Shown: one piece after another, positions 18,150-27,314 of the stretch
Layout of the letters: each line of letters begins with the position of its first letter
Numbering within the stretch: the first letter of the stretch is position 1
Origin: Aureimonas psammosilenae
Lineage (GTDB): Bacteria; Pseudomonadota; Alphaproteobacteria; Rhizobiales; Rhizobiaceae
Assembly (NCBI RefSeq): GCF_009176975.1
Contig: NZ_WEZG01000013.1
Location: 1 to 64,000, forward strand
Direction of reading: 5' to 3'
DNA: 64,000 nt
Translations under genes and position numbers: made by a program
Notes under the pieces: model-generated
What the model saw: only the letters and a program-made list of their open reading frames with translations
Database searches by the model: none
What the model was told of the DNA's origin: nothing

Positions 18150-19481
18150 ATGTCCGACCTTTTCGGCCCCGCTCCCGAACCGCCCGCCTCCGAAGGCAAG
18201 AAGCTTTCGGCGACCCGTCCCCTGGCCGACCGGCTCCGGCCGACGGGTCTGCCGGACGTGGTCGGGCAGGAGCATCTGACCGGACCTTCGGGCGCGCTAA
18301 CGCGGATGCTCGAATCGCGCTCGCTCGGCTCGATGATCTTCTGGGGGCCGCCCGGCACGGGCAAGACCACGGTCGCGCGCCTTCTCGCGAGCCAAGTCGA
18401 TCTCGCCTTCGAACAGATTTCCGCGATTTTTTCCGGCGTGGCGGACTTGAAGAAGGTCTTCGAGACGGCGCGTCTGCGAATGCAGAAGGGGCGACAGACG
18501 CTTCTGTTCGTGGACGAGATCCATCGCTTCAATCGCGCGCAGCAGGACTCGTTTCTGCCTGTCATGGAAGACGGCACGGTGGTTCTCGTCGGCGCCACGA
18601 CCGAAAACCCGTCCTTCGAACTGAATGCCGCGCTCCTGTCCCGCGCACGCGTGCTGACTTTTCATGCGCATGGCGAGGCGAGCCTCGGTCGCCTGTTGGA
18701 GCGGGCGGAGGCCGCCGAAAACCGTGCTCTGCCGCTCGACGGCGAAGCGCGCGATCTTCTGATCCGAATGGCGGATGGCGACGGCCGCGCGATCCTGACG
18801 CTCGCCGAAGAAGTCTGGCGCGCCGCCCGGCCTGGGGAAACCTTCGATGCGGAAGGGCTGCGGAGCGTCGTGCAGAGGCGGGCGCCGGTCTACGACAAGT
18901 CGCAGGACGGGCACTACAACTTGATCTCGGCGCTGCACAAATCCGTGCGCGGCTCCGATCCGGACGCAGCGCTCTACTACCTCTGCCGCATGTTGGATGC
19001 CGGCGAGGACCCGCTTTATCTCGGCCGCCGGCTCGTTCGAATGGCATCGGAGGATATCGGGCTCGCTGATCCGCAGGCTCTGGTGATCGCCAGCGCCGCC
19101 AAGGACGCCTTTGATTACCTCGGCTCGCCGGAAGGCGAACTGGCCCTGGCGCAGGCCACCGTTTATCTGGCGACCGCGCCGAAATCGAACGCCCTCTACA
19201 CCGCCTACAAGGCTGCCATGCGGGCCGCGAAGGAAAACGGCTCTCTGCTGCCGCCCAAGCACATCCTCAACGCGCCGACGAAGCTGATGAAGGGCGAAGG
19301 CTACGGCACGGGCTATCGCTACGATCACGACGAACCCGACGCCTTCTCGGGGCAGAACTACTTCCCTTCCGAGATGGGACGGCAGCAATTCTACGATCCG
19401 ACGCCGCGCGGTCTGGAAGCGACGCTCGCCAAGCGTCTCGATCACTGGTCGCGCCTGCGCCGCGAGCGCGGTGAGCCCTGA
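18150..19481 (+). CDS. rarA: Replication-associated recombination protein A (AAA+ ATPase)
   Basis: The 443-residue product matches RarA/MgsA. Walker A is GPPGTGKTTVARLL, Walker B LLFVDEIHRFNRAQQD and sensor 1 VLVGATTENPSFELN. The C-terminal helical domain includes SALHKSVRGSDPDAALYYL and the final TPRGLEATLAKRL region. RarA is a clamp-loader-like ATPase that acts at stalled replication forks. It lies directly downstream of the protease gene, a pairing I recall from other Hyphomicrobiales. Confidence 0.95.
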   Translation: MSDLFGPAPEPPASEGKKLSATRPLADRLRPTGLPDVVGQEHLTGPSGALTRMLESRSLGSMIFWGPPGTGKTTVARLLASQVDLAFEQISAIFSGVADLKKVFETARLRMQKGRQTLLFVDEIHRFNRAQQDSFLPVMEDGTVVLVGATTENPSFELNAALLSRARVLTFHAHGEASLGRLLERAEAAENRALPLDGEARDLLIRMADGDGRAILTLAEEVWRAARPGETFDAEGLRSVVQRRAPVYDKSQDGHYNLISALHKSVRGSDPDAALYYLCRMLDAGEDPLYLGRRLVRMASEDIGLADPQALVIASAAKDAFDYLGSPEGELALAQATVYLATAPKSNALYTAYKAAMRAAKENGSLLPPKHILNAPTKLMKGEGYGTGYRYDHDEPDAFSGQNYFPSEMGRQQFYDPTPRGLEATLAKRLDHWSRLRRERGEP

Positions 19482-19645
19482 GCGGAGCGACCGAGCGCAC
19501 GAAGGGCGGGGAGACATCGCGCGAGGCTTCGCTTATATCGCCTCAACGCTCCTTGTTCGAACCGCAGAGCCCCTCAGTCGGGTTCGCGTTCGCGTGTCAT
19601 CCGGCACGATGCCTTCGGACGGGAACACGAACGGGATTTCATCCG

Positions 19646-20635
19646 ATGGCGGTCGTCGCACAGGTCAAGGTCGAACCGGACGAGGCGGGTCTCAGACTCG
19701 ATCGCTGGTTCAAGCTGCATTATCCGGGTCTCGGCTTCGGCCATCTGCAGAAGTTGCTGCGCTCCGGCCAGATTCGCGTGGATGGCGGCCGGGCGAAGGC
19801 CGACATGCGCGTCGCGCCCGGCCAGATGATCCGCGTTCCGCCGATGGAAGCGGATGCCGCGCGCGAGCGATCCGGCCCGCTGACCATGAACACGATCCGC
19901 GACCGGCACGACGGCGATGTGCTGTCACAGATGCTGCTCTACGAGGACGAGAAAGTGCTCGTCTTCAACAAGCCGGCCGGGCTCGCCGTCCAAGGCGGAT
20001 CGGGCGTGTCGCGCCACGTGGATTCGATGCTTGAGGCTTGGCGAAACAAGAAGGGCGAGAAGCCCCGCCTCGTTCACCGCATCGATCGCGATACGTCCGG
20101 CATTCTCGTCGTCGCGCGCACGCGCGGCGCGGCGGTATCCTTGACCAAGGCGTTTCGCGAACGCGACACCCAGAAGGTCTATTGGGCCATCGTGAAAGGC
20201 GTGCCGCGCGAGCGGGAAGGGCGGATCTCCACCTATCTCGTCAAGGAAGCGACGCCGGACGGCGACCGGATGCGGATCGCGCGGCACGGCGATGCCGGTG
20301 CCGACCACGCATTGACGCATTATCGCGTCGTCGAGGCCTTGGCACAGAACTTCGCATGGCTCGAAATGGAGCCCTATACGGGGCGCACGCACCAGCTTCG
20401 CGTCCATGCCGCCCATCTCGGCCACGCCATCATTGGCGACCCGAAATATTTCGAGGAAGACCCGAACTGGGAGTTTCCCGGCGGCGTGCAGAAGCGGCTG
20501 CATCTCCATGCGCGGCGCATTCGCATTCCGCACCCCGATGGTCGCGGCATCATCGATCAGGCCGCGCCTTTGCCGCCCCATATGGTGCAGACCTTCAACC
20601 TGTTCGGTTTCGACGAGAGCTTGAGCGAGTCCTGA
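19646..20635 (+). CDS. rluC: RluA-family 23S rRNA pseudouridine synthase (RluC-like)
   Basis: The protein has 329 residues: an N-terminal S4 RNA-binding domain (about 1-75, DRWFKLHYPGLGFGHLQKLL) and the catalytic domain with HRIDRDTSGILVVART, whose Asp is the nucleophile. It also has GRTHQLRVHAAHLGHAIIGD. It isomerises uridines in 23S rRNA. The start at 19646 matches the family; the longer in-frame reading is rejected. The symbol follows the closest recalled family and could be another RluA member. The ATP12 gene follows after five bases. Confidence 0.88.
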   Translation: MAVVAQVKVEPDEAGLRLDRWFKLHYPGLGFGHLQKLLRSGQIRVDGGRAKADMRVAPGQMIRVPPMEADAARERSGPLTMNTIRDRHDGDVLSQMLLYEDEKVLVFNKPAGLAVQGGSGVSRHVDSMLEAWRNKKGEKPRLVHRIDRDTSGILVVARTRGAAVSLTKAFRERDTQKVYWAIVKGVPREREGRISTYLVKEATPDGDRMRIARHGDAGADHALTHYRVVEALAQNFAWLEMEPYTGRTHQLRVHAAHLGHAIIGDPKYFEEDPNWEFPGGVQKRLHLHARRIRIPHPDGRGIIDQAAPLPPHMVQTFNLFGFDESLSES

Positions 20636-20640
20636 CGCCC

Positions 20641-21375
20641 ATGTCCGATAGCGCCCGTTCGAATGCGGTGGAACTGCCGAAGCGCTTCTACGAGACGGTC
20701 TCCGTCGAGGCCGAGGATGGCGTCTATGCCATTCGACTGGACGGACGCAGCGTTCGCACGCCGTCGCGACGTGTGCTGGTGGCTCCCTCGCGGCGCATCG
20801 CGGAGATCATCGCGGCCGAATGGCGGGGACAGGGCGAGCGGATCGACCCGGCCACCATGCCCGCGACGCGCCTCATAAATACGGTGATCGACGGCATCGC
20901 CGATGATCCCTTGCCGGTGCGTGACGACGCGGCGCGGTTTGCGGAAACCGATCTCCTGTTCTACCGAGCCGACGCACCGGAGCGCCTGGTGGAGCGTCAG
21001 CGGCTTTCCTGGGACCCGATCGTCGCCTGGGCGGAACGGCTGGCCGGCGGCCGGTTCGTTCTTGGCCAAGGGGTGATGCATGTCGCCCAGCCGCCGGCGA
21101 CGCTGGAAGGGGTACGGCGCGTTCTCTCCAGCGAAACCAATCCGTTCCGTATCGCCGCGCTTCATCAGATGACGACGCTGACCGGCTCCGTTCTCATCGC
21201 GCTCGCCGTGATGCACGGCCATCTCGATGTCGACCAGGCATGGGTGGCCGCGCATGTGGACGAGGACTGGAACATCGAGCAGTGGGGCGCGGACGAGGAG
21301 GCCGAGGCGCGCCGGGCACGGCGTTTCGCCGATATGCGCGCCGCAGCGGAGATGGCCTCTCCAAACCCCGATTGA
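20641..21375 (+). CDS. ATP12-family F1-ATPase assembly chaperone
   Basis: This 244-residue protein matches the alphaproteobacterial ATP12 family: LPKRFYETVSVEAEDGVYAI, RVLVAPSRRIAEIIAAEWRGQ, PATMPATRLINTVIDGI and AAHVDEDWNIEQWGADEEAE. In mitochondria Atp12 chaperones the F1 alpha subunit; the bacterial relatives are presumed to do similar work. The start at 20641 follows the rluC stop by five bases, so the two form one transcription unit. It converges on the molybdopterin gene, with 15 bases between stops and no visible terminator. Confidence 0.9.
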   Translation: MSDSARSNAVELPKRFYETVSVEAEDGVYAIRLDGRSVRTPSRRVLVAPSRRIAEIIAAEWRGQGERIDPATMPATRLINTVIDGIADDPLPVRDDAARFAETDLLFYRADAPERLVERQRLSWDPIVAWAERLAGGRFVLGQGVMHVAQPPATLEGVRRVLSSETNPFRIAALHQMTTLTGSVLIALAVMHGHLDVDQAWVAAHVDEDWNIEQWGADEEAEARRARRFADMRAAAEMASPNPD

Positions 21376-21390
21376 TCGAAGCCCCCGCCG

Positions 21391-22176
21391 TCAGATGCCG
21401 GCGAACCAATCGTAGCCGTAGTCTTCCCAATAGCCGCCGCGTCCGCCGCCGATCCCGGCCAGCGTGTCCGTGAGCCGGATGGCGCGGATATACTTCGCCA
21501 TCTTGTAGCCGAGCTGCCGTTCGACGCGCACGCGCAGCGGAGCGCCGTTGGCGACGGGAAGCGTTTCGCCGTTCAAACCATAGGCGAGGATCGTCTGCGG
21601 GTGATGGGCGTCAACAAGGTCGATCGACTCGTAGTAGCGCACCGGCCCGGTAAAGCCCGCCTCCATCGTGTCGAAGCAGTCGAAGACGACGTAGCGGGCA
21701 TTGGGGCGGATGCCGGCCTGATCGAGCACCGGGCCGAGCGGTGTGCCGGTCCATTTCGCGATGCAGCTCCAGCCCTCCACGCAGTCGTGCCGCGTGACTT
21801 GCGTGCGCGACGGCATGTTGCGCAACTCGTCCAGCGAAAGCTGCATGGGGCGCTCGACGAGGCCGCTGATCTCCAGGCGGTAATCGCTGAAGGAGGCCTC
21901 CGCCAGCGACAGATAATCCGCGTCGGTCGGCGTCACCGTGCCGTTCGGCCGCTGTGGTTGGCGGATTTCGCTTTCCGCGTATTCGACGGCGAGATGATCG
22001 CTGCGAAGCAGAAGGCGCTGAACGCGATAGGTGAGAGAGTTCGCGAGCTCCAGCGTGTTCCGCACGCTGCCGCCGATCTCTCCGGCGGAATCGAAGCACC
22101 CCGACAATGGCAGGCTCGCCGCGCCGACGGCCGACGCCGTGAGAAAGCGGCGCCGGGAAAGCTCAAACTTCGGCAT
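21391..22176 (-). CDS. Molybdopterin-dependent oxidoreductase, sulfite-oxidase/MsrP-like, with Tat signal
   Basis: The 261-residue protein starts with a twin-arginine signal (SRRRFLTAS, residues 7-15) and has a lipobox-like LSGC at 24-27, so it may be a Tat-exported lipoprotein. The Mo-pterin domain carries RHDCVEGW, where Cys132 is the expected molybdenum ligand, as in YedY/MsrP and sulfite oxidase. It is shorter than MsrP. Its start overlaps the upstream cytochrome b gene by 14 bases, so the two probably form one redox system, with the cytochrome as electron partner. The substrate is unknown. Confidence 0.88.
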   Translation of the reverse strand: MPKFELSRRRFLTASAVGAASLPLSGCFDSAGEIGGSVRNTLELANSLTYRVQRLLLRSDHLAVEYAESEIRQPQRPNGTVTPTDADYLSLAEASFSDYRLEISGLVERPMQLSLDELRNMPSRTQVTRHDCVEGWSCIAKWTGTPLGPVLDQAGIRPNARYVVFDCFDTMEAGFTGPVRYYESIDLVDAHHPQTILAYGLNGETLPVANGAPLRVRVERQLGYKMAKYIRAIRLTDTLAGIGGGRGGYWEDYGYDWFAGI

Positions 22177-22987
22177 CGGAACTCTCCGGGCGCGCGTTGT
22201 ACCAGCCGGTGATCATGGAACGCATTTCGTTGAAGGGGCCGGCGAGGACGACCATCGCGACATGCACCACGAAGAACAGGACGAGCAGCAACATCACGAC
22301 GAAGTGGATGGTGCGCGCCGTTTGGCGACCGCCGAAGACGTCGAGAAGCCAGGGCGCGAGCGCGTTGGTGCCCGGCGACATGCAAAGGCCGGTGGCGATC
22401 ATCAGCGGGAACGCGAGGAAGACGACCGCGAAATAGGAGAGCTTCTGCAGCGGATTGTATTCGCGCCGGTGCTCGAACCGGAACCGCAGATGGTTCGCGA
22501 TGTCGCGGGGCAGGGCGCGGATATCCCGGCCGCGGGGCAGGAGGTCCTTGCGCAGATGTCCGTTGAAAAGGCTGAAAATCAACCAGACGAGGAGCGTCGC
22601 TCCCAGGAGCCAGGCGAAGAAGAAATGCACCACGCGGCCGGTGCCGAGGTCGCGATAGGATGGGATCGTCGCCCAGGTCGGGAATGTCCGCGCGGTCGGA
22701 CCCTGCGCCGTTTGGACGAGGCCGAGCCATCCGGTCGTGTCGAAACTATGCCCGAGAATGCGCGTCATGCCGCTGTTCGTGCCATCCGCGTTGGTGATGG
22801 CGCTGATCGAGAACACCGTATTGTCGAACTGGAAGCCCGATTGGAGGCCGAGATAAAGGTCCGGCCGCGCCATGAAGATCTGCAGGCCGGAAAGCAGGAG
22901 AAAGAACAGACACACCGCCCAAAGCCAGTGGGTCAGGCGGGTCGGCAGCTTCTGACGATAAACCAGTGCGCTCGGCTTCGATGCCAT
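22163..22987 (-). CDS. Cytochrome b561-like membrane protein, partner of the molybdoenzyme
   Basis: This 274-residue protein has about four hydrophobic segments (around residues 19-38, 116-140, 178-202 and 225-252) with histidines at or near their ends (H20 in RLTHWLWAV; others in RVVHFFFAW, TIHFVVMLL and FVVHVAM), consistent with two b hemes. A loop of about 75 residues separates the first two segments. It is the first gene of a two-gene minus-strand unit and overlaps the molybdoenzyme gene. It is not the short MsrQ type, which suggests a different pair from MsrPQ. Confidence 0.85.
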   Translation of the reverse strand: MASKPSALVYRQKLPTRLTHWLWAVCLFFLLLSGLQIFMARPDLYLGLQSGFQFDNTVFSISAITNADGTNSGMTRILGHSFDTTGWLGLVQTAQGPTARTFPTWATIPSYRDLGTGRVVHFFFAWLLGATLLVWLIFSLFNGHLRKDLLPRGRDIRALPRDIANHLRFRFEHRREYNPLQKLSYFAVVFLAFPLMIATGLCMSPGTNALAPWLLDVFGGRQTARTIHFVVMLLLVLFFVVHVAMVVLAGPFNEMRSMITGWYNARPESSDAEV

Positions 22988-23125
22988 TCATCCGCTCCCG
23001 TGCCCATGCGGCCTTTGCCGGGTTTCGAGCGGGGCGACGCTTGAGCGCTTGAGGCCCGCCCGTCAATCGGACAAACCGCGCATGCGGATCGATTCCTCGT
23101 GAAACGCCGCCGCCCGTCGCAGTTT

Positions 23126-23566
23126 TCAACGGCGCAGCAGGAGGTCGAGCGCCTGACGGAACCGGGAGCGGTCGGCCGGGGTGAAGTTGCGGTTATAGCC
23201 TTTGCTCTCGCCCGTTTCGCGCAGGTGCTGCTTGAAGGCCCGCATGGACAGCGCCGTCCCGATGCTTTCGGCCGTCAGTGAGCGTCCATCGGGGTTGAGG
23301 ACGCGCGCCCCGCGTTCGAGCGCGCGGGCCGCGAGCGGAATATCGGCAGTGATCACCACGTCTCCCTCCGTGGCATTCTCTGCGATCCAGTCATCGGCCG
23401 CATCGGCGCCGGCCGCGACGGTGACGATTCGCGCGCCGGGATAGCGGGACGGGCGCAAGCCCCCATTCGAAACGAGGATGGTCGCCGCGTCGTGGCGAAT
23501 GGCGATTTCCAACGCATCGTCCTTGACCGGACAAGCGTCGCCGTCCACGAGAACCGTCGTCATCAA
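23126..23566 (-). CDS. YaiI/YqxD family protein (DUF188)
   Basis: The 146-residue product matches DUF188: VLVDGDACPVKDDALEIA at the N-terminus, DDWIAENATEGDVVITADIPLA and NPDGRSLT. The fold resembles PIN-type nucleases, but the biochemical role is not established. The start may be the second Met (23563). It is transcribed away from the EamA gene, with 57 bases between the two starts, so the promoters overlap. Confidence 0.9.
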   Translation of the reverse strand: MMTTVLVDGDACPVKDDALEIAIRHDAATILVSNGGLRPSRYPGARIVTVAAGADAADDWIAENATEGDVVITADIPLAARALERGARVLNPDGRSLTAESIGTALSMRAFKQHLRETGESKGYNRNFTPADRSRFRQALDLLLRR

Positions 23567-23623
23567 AACCTCGTCTTACCACTGCCGATGATGCTGGCGC
23601 CGCGAATCGGCGAAGGATGGGTC

Positions 23624-24568
23624 ATGGTCTCGCTTCCGCTTCGCAACAACACGACTCACGAGACGCGGCGCGGCGTGACGCTGATGATCGTCGGCTCGCT
23701 GATCATCCCCGGTCTCGACGCTTCCGCCAAGCTACTGACGGAAGGATATGGTCTTTCCACCGGCGAAGTCGCGCTCGCAAGGTTCATCCTCCAAACCGTA
23801 TGCGCCTTGCCGTTGGTCTTGGCTTTCGGCGGAACGGCGGCGTTGCGGATCAGGCGACCGTTTCTCAACCTCGTTCGCGGAATGCTGCTGGCTGCCGCGA
23901 CGCTGACGTTTTTCACGGCGCTGAAATTCATGCCGCTGGCGGATGCGACCGCGATCTTCTTCGTGGAGCCGATACTCGTGACCGTCCTTTCGGCCTTCGT
24001 GCTGCACGAGCGGATCGGCTTTGCCCGGATCGCGACCGTGCTTTGCGGCTTCGCCGGAACGCTGATCGTGATCCGCCCGAATTTCGTCGCGCTGGGCGCC
24101 GTGGCCGTTCTGCCGATGCTGACAGCGCTTCTGGTGGCGCTTTATGCGATCCTGAACCGTCGGCTGGCCGATACGGGGAAGCCGCTCACGATGCACCTTT
24201 TCAGCGGTCTCGGCGGATGCATCGTTCTGTCCCCGGCATTGGCGATAGGCCATGTGCTTGATGTGCCGGGCTTTACGGTCAGCATGCCGAGCGACCCGGA
24301 CGTTCTGGGTCTTTTCGCCATCATCGCCGTGGTCGCGACAATCGCGCACCTGATGTTCATTCAAGCCTATCACGACGCGCCGGCGTCGCTGCTGGCCCCG
24401 CTTGGCTATATCGAGATCCCTTCGGCCGTGCTGCTCGGTCTTCTGGTCTTCGGCGACTTTCCAGATCCGATCACGATTGTCGGAATCGTCGTGATCGTCC
24501 TGTCCGGGCTGGCGCTGGTCATCCTGGAAAGGCGGCCCGTGCCGGTGCCTCCGCCGCCGCAGCCCTGA
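23624..24568 (+). CDS. DMT-superfamily transporter, EamA type
   Basis: The 314-residue product has about ten hydrophobic segments in two EamA repeats; the first contains TFFTALKFMPLADATAIFF and the second ends in a helix before ERRPVPVPPPPQP. Such proteins export small metabolites, but the substrate is unknown. The start at 23624 is chosen because AAGGA lies seven bases before it; an ATG at 23588 is the alternative. It converges on lipB with three bases between the stops. Confidence 0.9.
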   Translation: MVSLPLRNNTTHETRRGVTLMIVGSLIIPGLDASAKLLTEGYGLSTGEVALARFILQTVCALPLVLAFGGTAALRIRRPFLNLVRGMLLAAATLTFFTALKFMPLADATAIFFVEPILVTVLSAFVLHERIGFARIATVLCGFAGTLIVIRPNFVALGAVAVLPMLTALLVALYAILNRRLADTGKPLTMHLFSGLGGCIVLSPALAIGHVLDVPGFTVSMPSDPDVLGLFAIIAVVATIAHLMFIQAYHDAPASLLAPLGYIEIPSAVLLGLLVFGDFPDPITIVGIVVIVLSGLALVILERRPVPVPPPPQP

Positions 24569-24571
24569 CGG

Positions 24572-25321
24572 TCAGGCCGCGGAGACGGTTTTTCCGAAAA
24601 CCTCCTCGAACCTAGCGCGCAGCACCATGTCCACTTCCGGCATGAAGATCGGGATGCCGAGATCCACGAGACTGGTAACGCCGTGCTCGCGGATGCCGCA
24701 GGGCACGATGCCGGAGAAATGGGAAAGGTTCGGGTCGATGTTCAGGCTGACGCCGTGGAAGGTCACCCAGCGCCGGACGCGAATGCCGATGGCGGCGATC
24801 TTGTCTTCGGCCACCGTGCCGTCGAGACCGACCGAGCGCTCCGGCCGGCGAACCCAGACCCCGACCCGCTCTTCCCGCCTTTCGCCGCGAATCTGGAACT
24901 CGGCGAGCGTCGAGATCAGCCATTCCTCTAATCCCGCCACGAAGGCGCGGATATCCTGGCGCCGGCGCTTGAGGTCGAGAAGCACGTAGGCCACCCTCTG
25001 GCCCGGCCCGTGATAGGTATATTCGCCGCCCCGGCCGCTGGCGTGAACGGGAAAGCGCGTGGCATCTACGAGATCGGCTGCGTTCGCGCTGGTGCCCGCC
25101 GTATAAAGCGGCGGATGCTCCACAAGAAGCACCGTCTCGGCTGCCGTTCCATCCGCGATTCGCGCGACCCGCTCTTCCATCATGGCGACGGCCGCCTCGT
25201 ATTCGGTAAGGCCAGGCAGGATTCGCCATTCCACCGGCGGCGAGCCAGGAGTGGCGAGAAAGCGAGCGGTCGCCACCGAAAGGCGGTTCACAGTGGCCGG
25301 TTGGTCGGTTTTCCCAAGCAT
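24572..25321 (-). CDS. lipB: Octanoyl-[acyl-carrier-protein]:protein N-octanoyltransferase LipB
   Basis: The 249-residue enzyme moves octanoyl groups from ACP to lipoyl domains, the first step of lipoate synthesis. It shows [37 protein letters not shown] with the active-site Lys, and the catalytic Cys in FSGIVPCGI. About 25 residues precede the usual start, so a start closer to the VEWRILPGL region is possible. It is upstream of, and opposite to, the tRNA-Leu. Confidence 0.95.
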   Translation of the reverse strand: MLGKTDQPATVNRLSVATARFLATPGSPPVEWRILPGLTEYEAAVAMMEERVARIADGTAAETVLLVEHPPLYTAGTSANAADLVDATRFPVHASGRGGEYTYHGPGQRVAYVLLDLKRRRQDIRAFVAGLEEWLISTLAEFQIRGERREERVGVWVRRPERSVGLDGTVAEDKIAAIGIRVRRWVTFHGVSLNIDPNLSHFSGIVPCGIREHGVTSLVDLGIPIFMPEVDMVLRARFEEVFGKTVSAA

Positions 25322-25400
25322 GGACTTGGTTTAGCTCCGCCCAGCGTTGGGCGGAAGAGCGGTTTTGGCGATGTCTCGCACAAAGACTTCACGAAACCGC

Positions 25401-25428
25401 TTGTGCAGGGCGGGGCGGTTTGTTACAT
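25401..25428 (+). promoter_or_regulatory. Candidate promoter of tRNA-Leu
   Basis: TTGTGC (25401-25406) and TTACAT (25423-25428) are spaced by 16 bases and end 39 bases before the tRNA. The match is partial. Confidence 0.35.
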
Positions 25429-25467
25429 GCCCGTCACCGCCGAACACCGGCGGCGAATACACGGCGT

Positions 25468-25552
25468 GCGGTCGTGGCGGAATTGGTAGACGCGCAGCGT
25501 TGAGGTCGCTGTGGGGCAACCCGTGGAAGTTCGAGTCTTCTCGACCGCACCA
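25468..25552 (+). tRNA. tRNA-Leu, anticodon GAG, CCA encoded
   Basis: The 85-base gene folds as a class II tRNA. The acceptor is GCGGTCG with CGACCGC, followed by A and an encoded CCA. The anticodon stem AGCG/CGCT holds the loop TTGAGGT (anticodon GAG, reading CTC and CTT). The long variable arm is GTGGGGCAACCCGTG-like, and the T arm GGAAG-TTCGAGT-CTTCT. It lies in the 493-base gap between lipB and mgtE. The remaining bases 25553-25814 hold no gene or clear signal that I can see. Confidence 0.95.
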
Positions 25553-25814
25553 TCCTTCCTTGAGATCATCGGGCAGGATCGATTATCGGAAGCCAAGCCA
25601 GGCGGACCAAGGAACCCTCATCAAATCATAACTTAGTCGCTTTTCGTCTTGGTCGGACTGTCGTAACCAGCCACACTTCTTCTCGTCGTGCTGGCAAGCG
25701 TTGTTGCACTGCTGCAGGCCGGCAACCCGCAGTTTTCATTCGGCGCGACCTATTCCATTCCCCCCGCGATAGACTAGACCCTCCCTCACCATCATCCCGC
25801 ACTGGAGGGCGCAC

Positions 25815-27251
25815 ATGGCTGACACACAGCTCGATTCTCGTGCGTCCGAGAATATCGCCGACGACGAGGTCGAGCGGCCCGTCGTCTATGACGAAGAAGG
25901 CGAACTCGACCAGAACTTCCTCGACCGCTCGCGCGAGCTGATTCGGAACGAGGACGTCGAAGGGCTCCGCGCGGCGATCGTGCCGCTGCACGACTCAGAA
26001 CTCGGCGACATTCTCCAGCATCTCGATTTCAACGACCGCCAGTCGCTCGTTCGGCTTTTGGGCGAGGACTTCGACTACACCGCGCTGACGCAGGTCGACG
26101 AGGCGGTGCGCCTCGAGATCGTCGACGCGATGCCGAATGCGCGCATCGCCGAGGCGGTCCGCGAACTCAATTCGGACGATGCCGTCTACATCCTCGAGGA
26201 TCTCGACGAGGAGGACCGCAAGGAAATTCTGGAAAATCTGCCGTTCCGCGAGCGCGTGCGGCTTCGCCGAGCCCTGGATTACCCGGACGAATCGGCCGGC
26301 CGCCGCATGCAGACGGAGTTCGTCGCGGTGCCGCCCTTCTGGAATGTCGGCCAGACCATCGACTATCTGCGCGAGGAAGAGGATTTACCGGAGAACTTCT
26401 CGCAGATTTTCGTCATCGATCCGTCCTTCAAGCTCGTCGGCGCGATCGATCTCGACCGCATCCTGCGCACGCGCCGGCCGGCCAAGATCGAAGACATCAT
26501 GCGCGAAACGCGCCACGCGATTCCCGTCACGATGGACCAGGAGGAAGCGGCGCAGATCCTCCAGCAATACGATCTTCTCTCGGCCGCCGTTGTGGACGAG
26601 AACGAACGGCTCGTCGGTGTCCTGACCATCGACGACGTGGTGGACGTGCTCCAGGCGGAAGCGGAAGAGGATATCCGCCATCTCGGCGGTGTCGGCGACG
26701 AAGAGCTTTCGGACCCGGTTCTCACCACCGTCCGCTCGCGCTTCCTGTGGCTGCTGATCAATCTCGGGACGGCGGTGCTGGCATCGCTGGTGATCGGCCT
26801 CTTCGACGCCACGATCCAGCAGATGGTTGCCTTGGCGGTGTTGATGCCGATCGTAGCGTCGATGGGCGGCAACGCGGCGACGCAGACCATGACGGTCGCC
26901 GTTCGCGCGCTCGCCACGCGCGATCTCGATATCTACAATGCCGGCCGCATCGTGCGGAAGGAACTGCTCGTCGGGCTTTTGAACGGACTGGCCTTCGCGG
27001 TCATCATCGGCGTCGTCGCCGGCTTCTGGTTTGACAGCGCGGGGCTCGGCCAAGTGATGGCGCTGGCTCTCGTCATCAACATGATCGCGGCGGCGCTCGG
27101 CGGCATCCTCATTCCGATCGTGCTCGATCGATTCGGGGCCGATCCGGCGATCGCGTCGGGAACGTTCGTCACCACCGTCACCGATGTGGTCGGCTTCTTC
27201 GCCTTTCTCGGGCTGGCCGCCTGGTGGTTCGGCCTGTCGTCCAGCCTTTGA
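25815..27251 (+). CDS. mgtE: Magnesium transporter MgtE
   Basis: This 478-residue protein has the MgtE layout: a cytosolic helical N domain (about 40-165, with DILQHLDFNDRQSLVRLLG and DDAVYILEDLDEEDRKEILE), a tandem CBS pair (about 170-295), a plug helix and five membrane segments (about 320-475). The pore helix region is LMPIVASMGGNAATQTM. MgtE is a Mg2+ channel gated by Mg2+ bound to the cytosolic domains. The N-terminal acidic extension of about 35 residues is common in relatives. I see no Mg-responsive leader. Confidence 0.96.
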   Translation: MADTQLDSRASENIADDEVERPVVYDEEGELDQNFLDRSRELIRNEDVEGLRAAIVPLHDSELGDILQHLDFNDRQSLVRLLGEDFDYTALTQVDEAVRLEIVDAMPNARIAEAVRELNSDDAVYILEDLDEEDRKEILENLPFRERVRLRRALDYPDESAGRRMQTEFVAVPPFWNVGQTIDYLREEEDLPENFSQIFVIDPSFKLVGAIDLDRILRTRRPAKIEDIMRETRHAIPVTMDQEEAAQILQQYDLLSAAVVDENERLVGVLTIDDVVDVLQAEAEEDIRHLGGVGDEELSDPVLTTVRSRFLWLLINLGTAVLASLVIGLFDATIQQMVALAVLMPIVASMGGNAATQTMTVAVRALATRDLDIYNAGRIVRKELLVGLLNGLAFAVIIGVVAGFWFDSAGLGQVMALALVINMIAAALGGILIPIVLDRFGADPAIASGTFVTTVTDVVGFFAFLGLAAWWFGLSSSL

Positions 27252-27262
27252 CCGTCCCGCTC

Positions 27263-27293
27263 GATTGACTTGGCCTGCGATCCGCCGTCAATC
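27263..27293 (+). promoter_or_regulatory. Inverted repeat before the MerR gene (possible operator)
   Basis: GATTGAC (27263-27269) and GTCAATC (27287-27293) form a 7-bp inverted repeat with a 17-base centre, 22 bases before the MerR start. It includes TTGACT, which could be a -35. MerR proteins bind such dyads; the assignment is inference. Confidence 0.35.
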
Positions 27294-27314
27294 AAGGCGA
27301 GCACAGGACCGACG

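Noticed and set aside
23567-23623. A longer start for the EamA transporter (23492 or 23588)
   Set aside because: The AAGGA site is placed for 23624, and the upstream codons overlap the opposite DUF188 gene without family support.
25553-25814. Magnesium riboswitch before mgtE
   Set aside because: I looked for M-box or yybP-like pairing and saw no convincing fold. A search with the Rfam models would decide.
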